Of a DNA stretch of 64,000 nucleotides, positions 12,201 to 23,858 are shown in pieces (positions within the stretch are counted from its first letter, which is position 1; each line of letters begins with the position of its first letter). Below the pieces are notes generated by a model that was given only the letters and a program-made list of their open reading frames with translations, had not been told where the DNA came from and did no database searches. Source of the stretch: Nelumbo lutea (Eukaryota; Streptophyta; Magnoliopsida; Proteales; Nelumbonaceae); assembly GCA_022828595.1 (NCBI GenBank), contig JAKGHH010000008.1:7615728-7679727 (forward strand), read 5' to 3'. The translations under genes and the position numbers were made by a program.

Positions 12201-14800
12201 GATGTGGATTGAGGGAAATATGGTTTGCATATTATTATATTAATGATGATCAGATTTCCTACTCATTTTATCTACCCGCACCCTACCTTCGGTGCTGGGA
12301 ACACAGAAAATGGTGCTGGGGATGTCTGAATTGTATTACTTTTTGTTTAAAAGCCGTACTGCCATGTAGTTTGTTTTCTAGAAAAACAATATTAATTTTG
12401 TTTGATATCAGTATTGTACAACCTTTTCAATATTGATCATATTATACAATATCCAAGATGATATTATATTATTGTGCCCTTGGTTGTAATAGGCCGTTTT
12501 CTGAAAAAAAACATTGAATTTGCCATTTTTTCATATCACACTTTTCTGATTTTCAATGTATGATCTGAAACAATGTTTTTTTTTTTTCTAAAAAACACTA
12601 CCAAGTAAGAGGCTGTTTTTTTTTAAGCACCACTTTTTCCTGATATGACACCTATATAATAACGTTTTTTATAAATTACATCAATGCCAAACACCACCCA
12701 AAATATAAGATGGTGATGTATGGTTGCGATTCACTGTAGGTAGAGAATGGTGGACAGAAAATCCGATTTGCATCTAGTGGACGAAAACACACAACGGGGA
12801 AATAATATCAACTTATACAAATGAAAGGCATTTCTCAAATTTTTTCTTAGGTTTAAAATATCGATACACTTATAAAATGTACGAACAGGCATGTTGGGTG
12901 TTTTGATGCCTAACAATGTTTTCCTTATTTTTATTTTTCTGTGAGATCGATCTTAAACCTGTTAATCTCTTGAAATTGGTGAAAATCTGAAACTCCCTTT
13001 ATTTGGGGTAGTGGCCAACTGATATGATAAGAATGAGCATATCATGTCAAAAATTGGAACCTTGAGCTAATTTTCTTCCTTAAATCATAATTTTCAGATA
13101 AAAGTTATGGTATAAAGTCTCTCTTCAAATAAGAGATCCATGACTCATGATAAAAATAAAGAACATAAACTGAATCACTGTAGCATTAATTATCAATGTG
13201 GTTAGCTGCTGAACTTATAAAGTACAGATAGAAATTGAACAGAAGAAAAAGAAAAAGCATGACCAACCATTTATTCATAACTCAAAAATTATAATGCCTG
13301 AAGAAGAAAGTAATTGAAAAATCAATAGTCTATTAGTTGAATGGTGAAAATATCTCCCACATGATTTTTGCTGAGCTTTTTCTCTTGGGTCTTGGTCTTA
13401 GATTAGACAACTCTGCGTCACTGCCAGTGTAAGGTTATTTTACACCGCGTGCAGTCCCTACTCCCAAGCTAGGTTGAATGAAGGTGGAGGGTAATGTGAG
13501 GTCAGCTTCTGGTGTAAAAACTTTTGGCAAACTCCTGTGGGGGTTCTGATTTGTGGCTGATACCATATAATTGGGTAATTGCTTAGAGAGGAGCACATTT
13601 AAATATCAAACATTTTCAGAGGTATGATTTGGGAGAAATTACCTCTCCCCACTCCCTTTTCTTGTGACCTGACCTCTAATGAAACACAAACATGTCAACA
13701 ATTCAAATGAACGTAAATTAATGTTTGATCGAATCTGCAAATGCAATCATGCATGCTCACAGGGGAATTGCTCTTGATTTATGAGGGGATGGCAACTTAT
13801 TATAATATGTATCTCTTACAAGATATCAATGTAATATTGTACTTAAACTTTCTCTGCTTTTTAGAATAAGTAAGCTGAAACATCCCCATCAAAGAATCTC
13901 CGCCAAAGGAATGTTGATCAATAATTTTGTTTTTCAAAACCGAAAAGCAACTGATACCATCACCAAAATCATATGGCTTTTGCTGAATGATGAAATATGT
14001 TTGTATGAAAAGCAAAACCATAGGCATTGGCAAACAACCCCTGAATGGTAAAAAGATGTTTCAATGAATTCTTCTTTTTTTTTTTTTTTTCTTTGGTGGA
14101 ATGTTTCCACATAAAATTTAAAACTTAATTTTTTCTTTTAACATTTGTGAAATTTAAGTTTTAAAAATACCTGTTACGTACCTAACATTAGTACACCTTG
14201 CTATTTGTAGCCAATTCATCAAAGAAATCTTATACACCAATGCGACCAAGAAAGAGATTTTGCTACAAGGATCACCCCACTGTGCTTTATGGCATATTTG
14301 GTCCTTGATGCCTATTTCGGAGATACTCACTTTTATACCATAAATTGCCTTTATTTAGTCTTTCTTTGTTGCACTAGAACTTCTTTGACGTGGGAGATAA
14401 TCAACTAGAGTGAAACTTGGGTTATGTACCATTTAAGAGAAACTTCCTCAGAGTGGCTCCTCTGCTCTCAGATCTCAATCACGGAGGAATTATCAGCAAT
14501 CATGTCTACAACAATTAATGTAAATCCAAAGGTTCTCTTAAAGATTCTTTTCCTAAAAAGTAATAAGTATGTACAAGAAGAAATTTACTTGCAATTGACC
14601 CTAAGATGAATATACAACAAGTGGCGCTTGTTCTCTGTACAAATGAACCTGCACATAGCACAATATTATAAACAACATTGAGGGTGTCTGGCTGTCTCTC
14701 TGTCCTCATGGACTTGGAGTACAGATCCCAGCCAAATCCATGCTTGGGGAATAAACATATCACCCTCAAATTATTTTTCAGAATGCTTTTATGTGCAAAG
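9300..14800. other. long intergenic region, no genes recognised
   Basis: AT-rich sequence with (GA)n runs (10081-10096, 10723-10741), a (TA)n run (11836-11853) and a repeat-like stretch at 12340-12710 with long T runs and words such as 'atgccaaacacc' shared in style with the repeats near 40 kb. The open frames are short and show no family I recognise. Confidence 0.45.
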
Positions 14801-14838
14801 CCATATTACTCTCGGACTCCGATTTCTTGTGGCCCTAA

Positions 14839-17800
14839 CTAACAAGCACGTATCTGTGGCAGCCGCCCGGCCACTGACGAGGTGCCACCAGAAACCTTGA
14901 ATGATGCAAAAAGACAAGACAACTTTGCTATCATGGGCCTGGCTCTAATTGTTCTGCGGGCGCTGTTCAGCTCCTTCAGAGCATCATTGTGGCTGCCATG
15001 ATAACCTTCAAGATCCGCCTTTGTTATGATAACTTCATCCCCTGAGGGAGAGTATGCAGAAACATCTGGATGGTGCTTTTGATAGTCCTGGACTGCCTGC
15101 ATTTGGCACAGATAAAGAAGCTAGGGCCATGAGCTGACTAATGCTGTTGGCAAACAGCTTTAAACAGAAGAAAGGCTAAAGCAGTAAGCAAAGACAATTT
15201 AGTATCTGAATGCCAACCATTCTTTTTTCTAAAGAATAGAAGACAAAATCTGGTCCTACAAAGATAGGCAAGTGAAGGTACATCATTTTACTGGATAAAA
15301 CTTTGACCATTATGAGGGTCTGACCATCTGAGTGGAAAACCCAATCTATTCTCCCTGGAAGCAGGTTTATTCCAATCCCCCTTCAATAGGCAAAATCAAG
15401 TTTATACCAGCAGGCAACAACATGTCAAGGTAATATTACTCTAAGCAACCTGAAGAATTTACAGTCAGTCAGCATCACAAGATTTGTTAGGTAAGGGAAG
15501 AAAACACTTTTTGTATAATTAACAATAACAGAAGCAAGGTTATAAATCTTGCTTGGCATTATCGTTTTGATCTCAATATGTGACAGAATGGCATAGGAGA
15601 ATGAGAACTTAATCATTGAGAACAGATTTTAGCAAAGCATAATTAATATATAATAAAGAGCCTTTCTTGCATACCTTCCATTGCGAACGAGCTAATAGTA
15701 CTCGAGGTCTTCTAGATCGTACATATTCCAGAGCTGCAGCAGGTGTCATGTGCTTATATTCCACCTAAACAATGATACAAATCACAAGATTAATTGAATG
15801 CCAATGAAGAAAACATAACAACACCATTTTCAGGTTTTTTTTTTTTTCGCACCTATGCCCTTATGTTTTGGTGATTTTGTATTTGCCTTTGCTTTTTTAC
15901 TTTTTAAGCGCATTTATGTGACCATGTTGTCAGATTATACATGCCATGTTATACCCTTTATTGTGATTTTTTTTTATATTGCAAACGATTAACATAACTT
16001 AATCAAGTTATATTGTTGTAATTTTATATGAAGTAACTAAAGATATTTTGGCACTTCTGAAATCTTAAAGGAATGATGGTAGGCCAAGTGGTTGACTTTC
16101 TTCTTCGATGATATAAAAAAATCCATAATACAGGGGGCATGAACATAAAAATACAGGATAAGAAATAATCAACCTCCATCAAGTAATATCATTACATTTA
16201 AAGATATTTTGGCCATTTGAAATCTTGAAGCAATGATAATAGATCTACCTTTCTGTTTCAGGGCAGAGATGAAAACAACTACATAACGTAAGGTGGTATG
16301 TATATTAACCAAAAACTAGTTTTGGATGGACAATATGAAAACTGAAGACATAGAGAAATAGAAATTAACCAGAAACAATAGGGGCACAGTTATCCTATAT
16401 TCAATAGCTCATTTTGGAAGACCAGAATGTAATCTGAAGAGGTCAGGGGATCCTGAGCAGTGTATCATCTAACCAAACATCCAAGGATAATATGTAAAAA
16501 AGTTCCCACAATTTATTGAAGTTTCAAATGCAATATTAGAAAATGTTACCAAATAGCAGAGGACAATGGTTGTGCTCCTGCCACGCCCAGCTTTACAATG
16601 GACATAAGTGGTTCGCCCACATGATGCATTCTCTAGAAAACATAAAATAGAAACCTCTTGTTCAGTACCAGTATCTTAAAAATCAGCATTAAGTCAACAC
16701 CATTATCCAACCCCTATATTGATTATTTGGGTCAAAGTCCTCAATCATCTTTTAGTCCTTGAACTGAAATCAAAGCTATGTCACATACGAAAACCAACCC
16801 AAGAAGGCTCATCAACCTTTACCACGCTCCTGTTGGTAGGGCCATGTGAAGAGATAGATGAAGAGAGAAGAAGAAAGAAAGGGAAAGGAAAAAACACCAC
16901 CCAAACAACGTGCCCTGTTTCTGGTGAATCCAACACCTTATTTTATTTTATTTTATTATTATTTTTTTGGGGCGGGGGGGAGTAAGTTGATGGTATCACT
17001 GCTGGTTTCCATTACCCAGATAAAAATGAAATCTAGGTCTAGAGCAAGAATTTTACTTATACTGATGCAGCATTATTTACAGAGGAAAAAACATAAATTG
17101 GCAGAAAAGGAAACACCAAACATTGTGTCAGAGAAAGTCACTCACTATGAATGAAATCTACAGCTCGGCTTATATCAGCAAATGAAGGAGCAAAGAGGTA
17201 GTCTCTTGTGGGGATGACAAGGTGATCGATCCCATGAGCCTGAAAACCATAAAAGAGAAAAGGTGAACCCACAAAACAGGACCTGAAGAGTGCATACTTT
17301 TGTACCCTGTCAAGGAAAGCAATACTTTATTTTATAATTATTATTTTGCCTCTTATTTGGGGTTGCTTTGGACTTTGGTTATTGGTAGGACCGTAGGACT
17401 GATTCAATGTTCTTCCCGATCTCCCAGATATTAGATGTGCCAAAGATGTTGTGCATTAGGGAACTCTCATGTGAAATGCTGGATTAATACTGGCATTTTC
17501 ATTTCATTTATTGCAAAAGATCAATCAGAATGAAATGAATCCTTAGGATGGGAATGAATGTTGAACTTTTTTTTTAATATTTATACAAAATACTTTTGGG
17601 TGTTCTTATAAGCCAATTTATGTTTCACCAAAGGCACATAGAACAAATAATTACAACAGAAGGAAAGGGGAAAGAAAACATAAATTGAATTTCCAATAAA
17701 TGCAAGCTAGCTTCCACAAATTATTCAATAAGTTGCTTAATGCATAATTGCATATGCCTTTTATTTCTACCATAAACAATTCAGATAAGTTAATTGTGTC

Positions 17801-18639
17801 TACCCAAAAAGAGGGGAAAAATGTATGTGACAACATCCCACAATAATTCAACATTTAAAAGAAAATAACAAGTGAACATAACGTATAGAAATTACTGACA
17901 TGATACAGGGACGTTGGAACCAAAGTCTCATATGGTTCATTGAGGGTAATAACACCTCCAACACCAAGCTGCTTTAGCCGAGGAACGTCTTTGGGAAACG
18001 GAACAGCACCCAGCAAAAGAAACTGAAAATAAAGATACAAACAAGCCAATTAAGCATGTTCATTTGGAAATAACAGTGATTCATAATTACAAGAGGGCAC
18101 AAGAAAAAATGCAAATCAAATGAAACTTTCATTGTTTTTTTTTCCTGGACAAGTGACAGAAGAATTTTAACAAATATCCAACATCATAATGAATGAAGAA
18201 TTGGACAGTCACATATGAAAGATCATGCTTTTCCTTTCCTTATATGCAACTCAGCCCATATAAGGATATGAAACCTTAATTGAATAGACAACTTCAACCC
18301 GTGCGCCACTTCCTTCTGTATATCTTTTAATGAAAGTGGAAAAAGGATTATGATGGATTTGCACCGCAATAGGAGCGCCCATTCAACCAAAAACAGCGCT
18401 GGAATATACAGAGACATAGAATTAAGAAAGAAAGAGAGTACCTGATCAACCTCGTCCCACCATCGGAATTCTGCTTGAATCTTGTTCCGGAAAACGTTAT
18501 ACAGAAGAGTCGGGTAGAAGAGAATTCGAGCCCCAGCTCCGACCAACGCTCTCTTTGCGTCTACTCGAACTATCTGTTTTGGGGAAACACTGTCCTTGTT
18601 ATCAGACTCGACGTCGTCGTCTAATTGCTTGATTTTCAT
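14839..18639 (-). CDS. PTPMT1: PTPMT-type dual-specificity phosphatase (phosphatidylglycerophosphate phosphatase-like)
   Basis: Six coding exons on the minus strand join in frame: 18442-18639, 17900-18022, 17146-17239, 16550-16632, 15675-15764 and 14839-15096, giving 281 residues. Every junction is GT-AG in the sense strand. The protein has the plant PTPMT layout: a variable acidic N-terminus, then ALVGAGARILFYPTLLYN, then FRWWDEVDQFLLLGAVPFP, then GGVITLNEPYETLVP, then GIDHLVIPTRDYLFAP. The catalytic P-loop HCKAGRGRS (HCX5R) is intact in exon 4. In animals PTPMT1 dephosphorylates phosphatidylglycerophosphate in mitochondria on the way to cardiolipin, and plant homologues are assigned the same chemistry. 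The ATG at 18639 is the first in frame after an upstream stop. A long C-terminal tail with ITKADLEGYHG and RPMIAKLSCLFAS is normal for the plant family. Which Arabidopsis paralogue it matches best is unresolved. Confidence 0.93.
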
Positions 18640-18708
18640 ATTTACAATGTCTTCCAAAAACCCAAACTGATGCAAAACCCTAACCTTGATATCAATCAAC
18701 AGTACCCC

Positions 18709-18897
18709 CTAAAAACCAAATTCAATTCAATACGTCTAAAGGGCGACCGAATTCAAGCAAACGCCATCCAACCCAACCGAACCCAAACCTCCGAATTATG
18801 AACAAATTTGAAAAGATTTGAACCAAATGAAAAACCTAGAAGATTTCACTCCGCACTCCGCTATATCATCGCCTGAACCAAATTAAACGAAAAGTAC
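18709..18897 (-). other. probable 5' UTR intron of the PTPMT gene
   Basis: On the minus strand a donor reading GAG|GTAC (exon end 18898) and an acceptor TTTTTAG|GGGG (exon start 18708) bracket 189 bp just upstream of the coding start. The placement fits a leader intron, but no transcript evidence is available. Confidence 0.35.
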
Positions 18898-18899
18898 CT

Positions 18900-20180
18900 C
18901 GATCAAAAGAATTATAAAATCACTTCGTGTTCTTGGACGATAGAATTCTTCGACTTTGCGAGTCGCGATGTTAATCTCAAAACAACACACGTCTTTTTAT
19001 CAATTCCTTCTTCTGATCTCAAGCTCTGCCAAAACTGGAGCTCTCGGGAATTGGAAGTGAAAAGGCCCTCGTTCTTATAAAAACACGAAGGATGCAAGAA
19101 AAATCAGAAGTCAAAACACGCAGTCAATTAATTTAGAGTTTTGCACTACGACCCCTTAATTTTGGTAAATTGTCAATACCGTGGGGGTGGCACAGCTGGC
19201 GCTTAGTGGGTCTTCTCGTTCTCGTTTTCTTCTCAAAAAAGGGCCCATGTTTAGGCCCATAAACAATGAATTGATGGGTATTAAGCCCATGAAACCAGGA
19301 ACGAAATGTGTTCAATACCATATCCAAGATGTGGACCGTATGATGAACGGCAGGGGGGAGTGGGGGTGGGGGTGAACAGACAGATTGAATCATATGGCTA
19401 TAATTGTTGTTTTCATCTGGTTTTCTTTTCATTGGTTAAGATGGAGTGAAGAATTGATTGGCTGGCCTTCTCTATTACCAGCATGGCCCATGGACTATTG
19501 ATCCCCATCGGCATGGGCATGAAAGAAACTAAAATGGGCAGAAGGGGTTACTAAGTTGGGATGTTCATTTCTAGTTTAGGGGGAAGTGCCCAACTTAGAA
19601 CATTCAACAGATAAACATAAATCAGTCCACCGCCTTGAACTTGATTTGAAAACCCACAACCATTGTGTTATAGGAGATAAGGACTGTGTTTGCCCAGGGC
19701 CCAGGTAGAGGAGTCTAGAAGGCTCTTGAATAGGATCACCGCGTAGGCGTAGCGTAGGCTCCCATTCTCGACCCAATAGAGTGGCTTGTGCTCCAATCTC
19801 TAGGATCAGTCCACGTGGCAACCTCGTGGACTTCTTCATCTTCTACGTGGAAAACTCACCAGTCTCATCTCATCTGAGTCGCTCTCCCTCGCCCTGGGTC
19901 TTAGCAGCCGAACTATTTCTATGTAAGGAGTAGGATTGGGCTGAAAGTAGAGTCCATTTCTTTCCAAAGTGCGGTATCGAGGTATCTCATGCACTTCTTT
20001 TGCTGCAGTTTAATCATGTACTTTCATTAAATATTTGACACGTGTCTCATTATTAAATATGGGTACTTATGCCCTTTAATGAAACACCCGTCATTTACCG
20101 AAAGGAAATGCAGGAGATCCGGATTCAGCCTCTTGCCGAATTCCTATCATCTGGACCCGATCGTTTTGTCTTGTAGTTGT
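18900..20180. other. PTPMT promoter side and intergenic sequence
   Basis: The first 250 bp should hold the PTPMT leader and promoter (minus strand). Beyond that I see only short ORFs without recognisable families. Confidence 0.4.
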
Positions 20181-20183
20181 AAG

Positions 20184-20610
20184 TAGACCTGTTTATGGGC
20201 CGGGTAGCCCGATGGGCCGGGCCGGCTCCTGGATAGGCTTGAATACAGATTTGACCCCACGGGCTTGACCTTGGGCCTAAAAGCCCGAGCCTGATTATTT
20301 TACAGGTCGGGTTTGGGATTTGTTAAAAAAGCCCAATCCGACTTTTGGGTTAAATCAAAAACCCTAAATATCCTTAGTTTCTAAACTCTCTCTTCTCATT
20401 CTTCTCTTTCTAGCCGAACCTCTTATCTCAATAGTGGAAAACTCATCGACGCAACCTCACACTCTCAGGCAAATAGAACTAGCGAACAGTCACCGATGCA
20501 ACTAGTGAATTCTCGTGGACCGGCAATGAGTCCTTTCTCTCTCATCTTCTCACTTCGTCTAGAAAGTTAGAATCTCATACGTGAACTCAGGCATCGACGA
20601 CAGCGTCAAG

Positions 20611-20646
<36 letters not shown>

Positions 20647-20926
20647 CCTCTTCTCACTTCTTCTCTCTCAGAATCTCAGATGCGAACTCAGGCACCAGCG
20701 AGGTGGCGAACACAGGCATCAATGAATCCTCTCTCTCTCTCTAACACAAACTCAACACTGGCGAACACAGTCACCGGCGATGAATACTTTCTTTTGTTAG
20801 GTCGGGCTTCAGGCTTTTTATTAGAGTCGGGCTTGGGCCCATGTTGTAGGCCCATTGGTCGGGCTGGGCCTTACAAAATCATGTTTATGAAGAGTAAAAG
20901 CCCGACCCGGCCCATGAATAGGTCTC
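20184..20926. mobile_element. hAT-like non-autonomous element, TAGACCTGTT family, copy 1
   Basis: The left end reads TAGACCTGTTTATGGGCCGG. The right end is its inverted counterpart, CCGGCCCATGAATAGGTCTC. Subterminal text is rich in GGGCCGGG/GCCCGA words on both sides. The flanks GTTGTAA and GTTGCAA look like a decayed 7-8 bp target duplication. The interior holds a (TC)n run (20616-20643) and no transposase. A shorter second copy lies at 33159-33649. Confidence 0.75.
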
Positions 20927-21059
20927 GTTGCAACATGCAAATTGGATTTGTACATTGTGTCCATCCATCATTCATTTACAATGGATGTTAGGAATTCTGA
21001 CATCCGGTTTTATAAATTCTAGATTTTATCTGTCTTCCTAATTTTTTTGACTTGTACTT

Positions 21060-21757
21060 AGTGGTGCAATTTGGGTAGGCCCAGCCCAAGCTTGAATTGA
21101 TCCAATCTGGAATTTTATACGGGCTGGATTTAGATTTTTGGTCCTAGGGTTGGGCTTGGGCCGAAGAAGTCAATTTTTTTTTCTATTTTTCAGGTTGGGT
21201 TCGGGCCTAGCCCTTAGGTAGCCCAACCTAGCCTGAGCTTGACCCAATTATATACATTTATACATATATATGTGTATATATATGTAAATGTTACATACAT
21301 ATTTATTTTGAATACATATTTACATACATACATAAATATATGTATATATGTTTTTATAAATACATTTATATATGTATAATTTTAGAGTGTGTTCATTGAC
21401 CAACTTGAGCCCGACTTAGGCCCGAGCCTAACCCGAGTGCATCAAATTATAGGGACAGGCTGGGATCGAGTTGGAAAAATCGGGCTTGACCTCTGGCTTG
21501 GGCCTTAAGCCCAAATTTTAGGGCTAGGCCCGGATTGACCATAAAACTGGCCCAACCCGTACCCACTGGGTTGTAAAATCCTAATATTATACCCTACCGG
21601 ATTGTAAAATTTAGCATAATATTATACCCTACCGGATTGTAAAATCCTAACACCCTATCCACTCCAAAATTCATCATTTAAGTAAAAAACCTGTCCCATC
21701 AGAGAGGATAAAGGGTGATAGTCACCGGATAGGATAGAAATTGCCATCCCTATACAT
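21060..21757. repeat. GGGCTTGGGCC/CCCAACCC-rich repeat and TAGGGATGGCAATT terminus
   Basis: About 21060-21540 has dispersed-repeat words (GGGCTTGGGCC, AGCCCAACC) and a TATA/ACATA-rich core. About 21590-21655 contains a direct duplication around 'attataccctaccggattgtaaaat'. It ends at 21757 with the inverted TAGGGATGGCAATTTCTATC terminus shared with position 286. Boundaries are uncertain and no coding capacity is seen. Confidence 0.4.
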
Positions 21758-21759
21758 TT

Positions 21760-22456
21760 TCTGGAGCTGGGCAGCTGGGCTTGGAAACGGCTCAAAAGCC
21801 CTATCCTTCCTAAAACGTGAGTAAAATATGTGGGTTTCGCCTTTAATTTTTTATCCACGCCTCGCCTCGTGTTTGGCAGCGACCAGTGACGATGATTGCT
21901 GTCGTTGTTCCCGCTTCTTGTATCAAATTTGAGAAGCGGAATCCTTCCAATCTATATGTATATGCACAAGGGGTTAAGGGATCATGGGGTTAGCCAGTTT
22001 GAGAGGGCTTCTGCGTTGAATGAGCTGTTTCAGAGAAGTTATGTGAGTTTCACCGGAATATTGATCTTATCTAAGCCTAATTTTGGACCAACAATAAAGA
22101 CAAGTTGGAAGGGCTGAAGATGCTGCACAAATGCCCATCCAAATAGGCAGTTACTGTCTTTGTCTAAAGCCAAAGGGTTAAATTCAGATTGCTTAAATTG
22201 AAGAATTTCTAGGATATCTGTCATGAGGTTGAAGAGTGCTGTAATTTCAGATTTATGAGGTGGAGTACACTTTACTTATCCCATTTAAAAATTGGCAAAT
22301 GTTCAACCTAACCTGACCTTTTGTCTGCTAGCATGATTCACATAGCCCAACCATCATCTGGGAGGGATTGAAAGATAGCGGATACTGGCTCTTCCAACTT
22401 TCCAAGGTGAGTCTTAACTACGTAGCCTTTGAGTTATTTTAGATGAAAAATCCATA
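21760..22456. other. unassigned sequence next to the retrotransposon insertion
   Basis: Moderate GC content with interrupted frames on both strands. It may be decayed coding sequence, but I recognise no family. Confidence 0.3.
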
Positions 22457-22461
22457 TAACC

Positions 22462-23220
22462 TGATGGTGCGCAATCCAGCTGGTCTTAGCTGTCAACGAC
22501 CTTGCCTCCGATTGGAACAATAGGGAGCCTAAAACGGAGAAGATGAGGAATCTCCGGGGAAGAACTCAGTGAGATTGCTCCAAAGCTCAAGTTAGTATTC
22601 TCTTGAAGGCAAGATAAAACTAAATGGCGCAAAGTTCACATACCTTGTTCTTGGGGGGTAGGGAGCCTTTTATAACCACCTCGCGCACTCACTCCTAAGC
22701 TTCTATCAGGTCGGGTATGATTATCTCTGCGCTCCTGCCAGTTCGGGTGTCATCACCTCTGCTGGGACAGAACCGCCACTGCTCTCTTTGTCGGAGCCGT
22801 CTCTGCAACTGCAGATGGCGGTAGCAGGTGGCGGTGGTAGGTGGCCGTTGGAGTGTGGCTGTCAAGCGTCAGATCCCAAGTCAGTCAGGTGCGCCGCCCC
22901 TGGGTACGAACTTCCTCGGTGTCAGATGAGGTATGGTTGTTAAGTTTGGCGTCCTAGAGGCGAAGTACTGGAGTGGTGAGCGAGGTGAAGTCTTGAGTTC
23001 GAATAGGGGAGTGTCCTGAACTGTCATGGGGCGGACCAGTTCGGGTCATTGCCTTGTAGGGAGTTTGGCCTCCTAGTAGGGAGTTCGAACTGCTGGTAGG
23101 GAGTTCGGACTACTGGTTCCTCCCTTCGGTGCTCACGCCTTGGGCATGCTGTTGCGCCGAGCTGTTGCATTTGCCATGTGTTGAGTGATTACGAGGTTGG
23201 GCCAAATCTTCCTTCATCAA
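22462..23220 (-). repeat. 3' LTR of the gypsy element (759 bp)
   Basis: Starts TGATGGTGCGCAATCC and ends CTTCCTTCATCA as read on the plus strand. It matches 31875-32691 and the solo LTR at 46192. Its TATA signal on the minus strand (TTATAAAAGG) is at about 22667-22676. It carries about three units of the 20-bp GTAGGGAGTTCGGACTGCTG repeat, against five in the other LTR. Confidence 0.95.
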
Positions 23221-23237
23221 TTGCCCCCCACTCCTCG
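23221..23237 (-). promoter_or_regulatory. polypurine tract of the gypsy element
   Basis: On the minus strand GAGGAGTGGGGGGCAA directly abuts the 3' LTR. This is the expected position and composition for the plus-strand primer of reverse transcription, and it confirms the minus orientation of the element. Confidence 0.8.
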
Positions 23238-23691
23238 TGCTAAGGGTCTTGCCCTGGCGCTGGGAGTTCGCGAGGTGGTAGGTGGATTTGTCCCGTACTT
23301 CGAATTTCGGTTGACTGATAGCGCAAGGTGCATTGTCAGGGTTCTTTGGGTTTCTCGAGCAACCAAAAGACGGGAAATGCGCCGACCTGCCTAAAAATGC
23401 TGACAGACGTGACAGTGTGCGCCTTATTTCAATAATTCAAAAAGCACGCTGCTGGGAGACATGACAATGCGCGCTTTATTTCAAAAAGTGCACCGATGGG
23501 GGACGTGATAGCAGGCGTATATTCAAATTTGAAAACGTGTTGCTGCTGCCTTTAATGTGAGGCGACATGTGCTTTCAGTTTCGAGAGACGTGTGGCCAGC
23601 CACATCTCGGTCTCAGGAGACGTGCGGTCAGCGTGACTGCGGGCCGTCAGATTGGTTTTGATATGAGCCAATGATTCTTGGTTACTGTGGG

Positions 23692-23699
23692 TATAAATA
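23692..23699 (+). promoter_or_regulatory. TATA box for the antisense gene inside the retrotransposon
   Basis: TATAAATA sits 160 bp upstream of the ATG at 23859, with a CCAAT word at 23667-23672. It is oriented for plus-strand transcription, opposite to gag-pol, and lies outside the LTR. Confidence 0.55.
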
Positions 23700-23858
23700 G
23701 TAGGGGACCTAGTCGCTTTGTCACTTTTGCGCTTTGCTTCTTGAGCTCGCATCCAGGCTTTTAGTTTGCACTCAAGATTTTAGCTCGTGTTTCAAGTTTC
23801 CGCAGTCCGTTCAAGCCTTTTTCCAGGTGAGTACTTTCCTGGAATCCTTCTCCTCCCG

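Noticed and set aside
18640..18699. 20-codon N-terminal extension of the PTPMT protein
   Set aside because: The extension would start at TTG, not ATG, and an in-frame stop lies just above. The ATG at 18639 fits family N-termini.
20581..20991. 136-codon plus-strand ORF starting MNSGIDD
   Set aside because: It lies almost wholly within the hAT-like element copy 1 and is composed of CT-repeat Leu-Ser runs and terminal-repeat sequence. There is no real protein signal.
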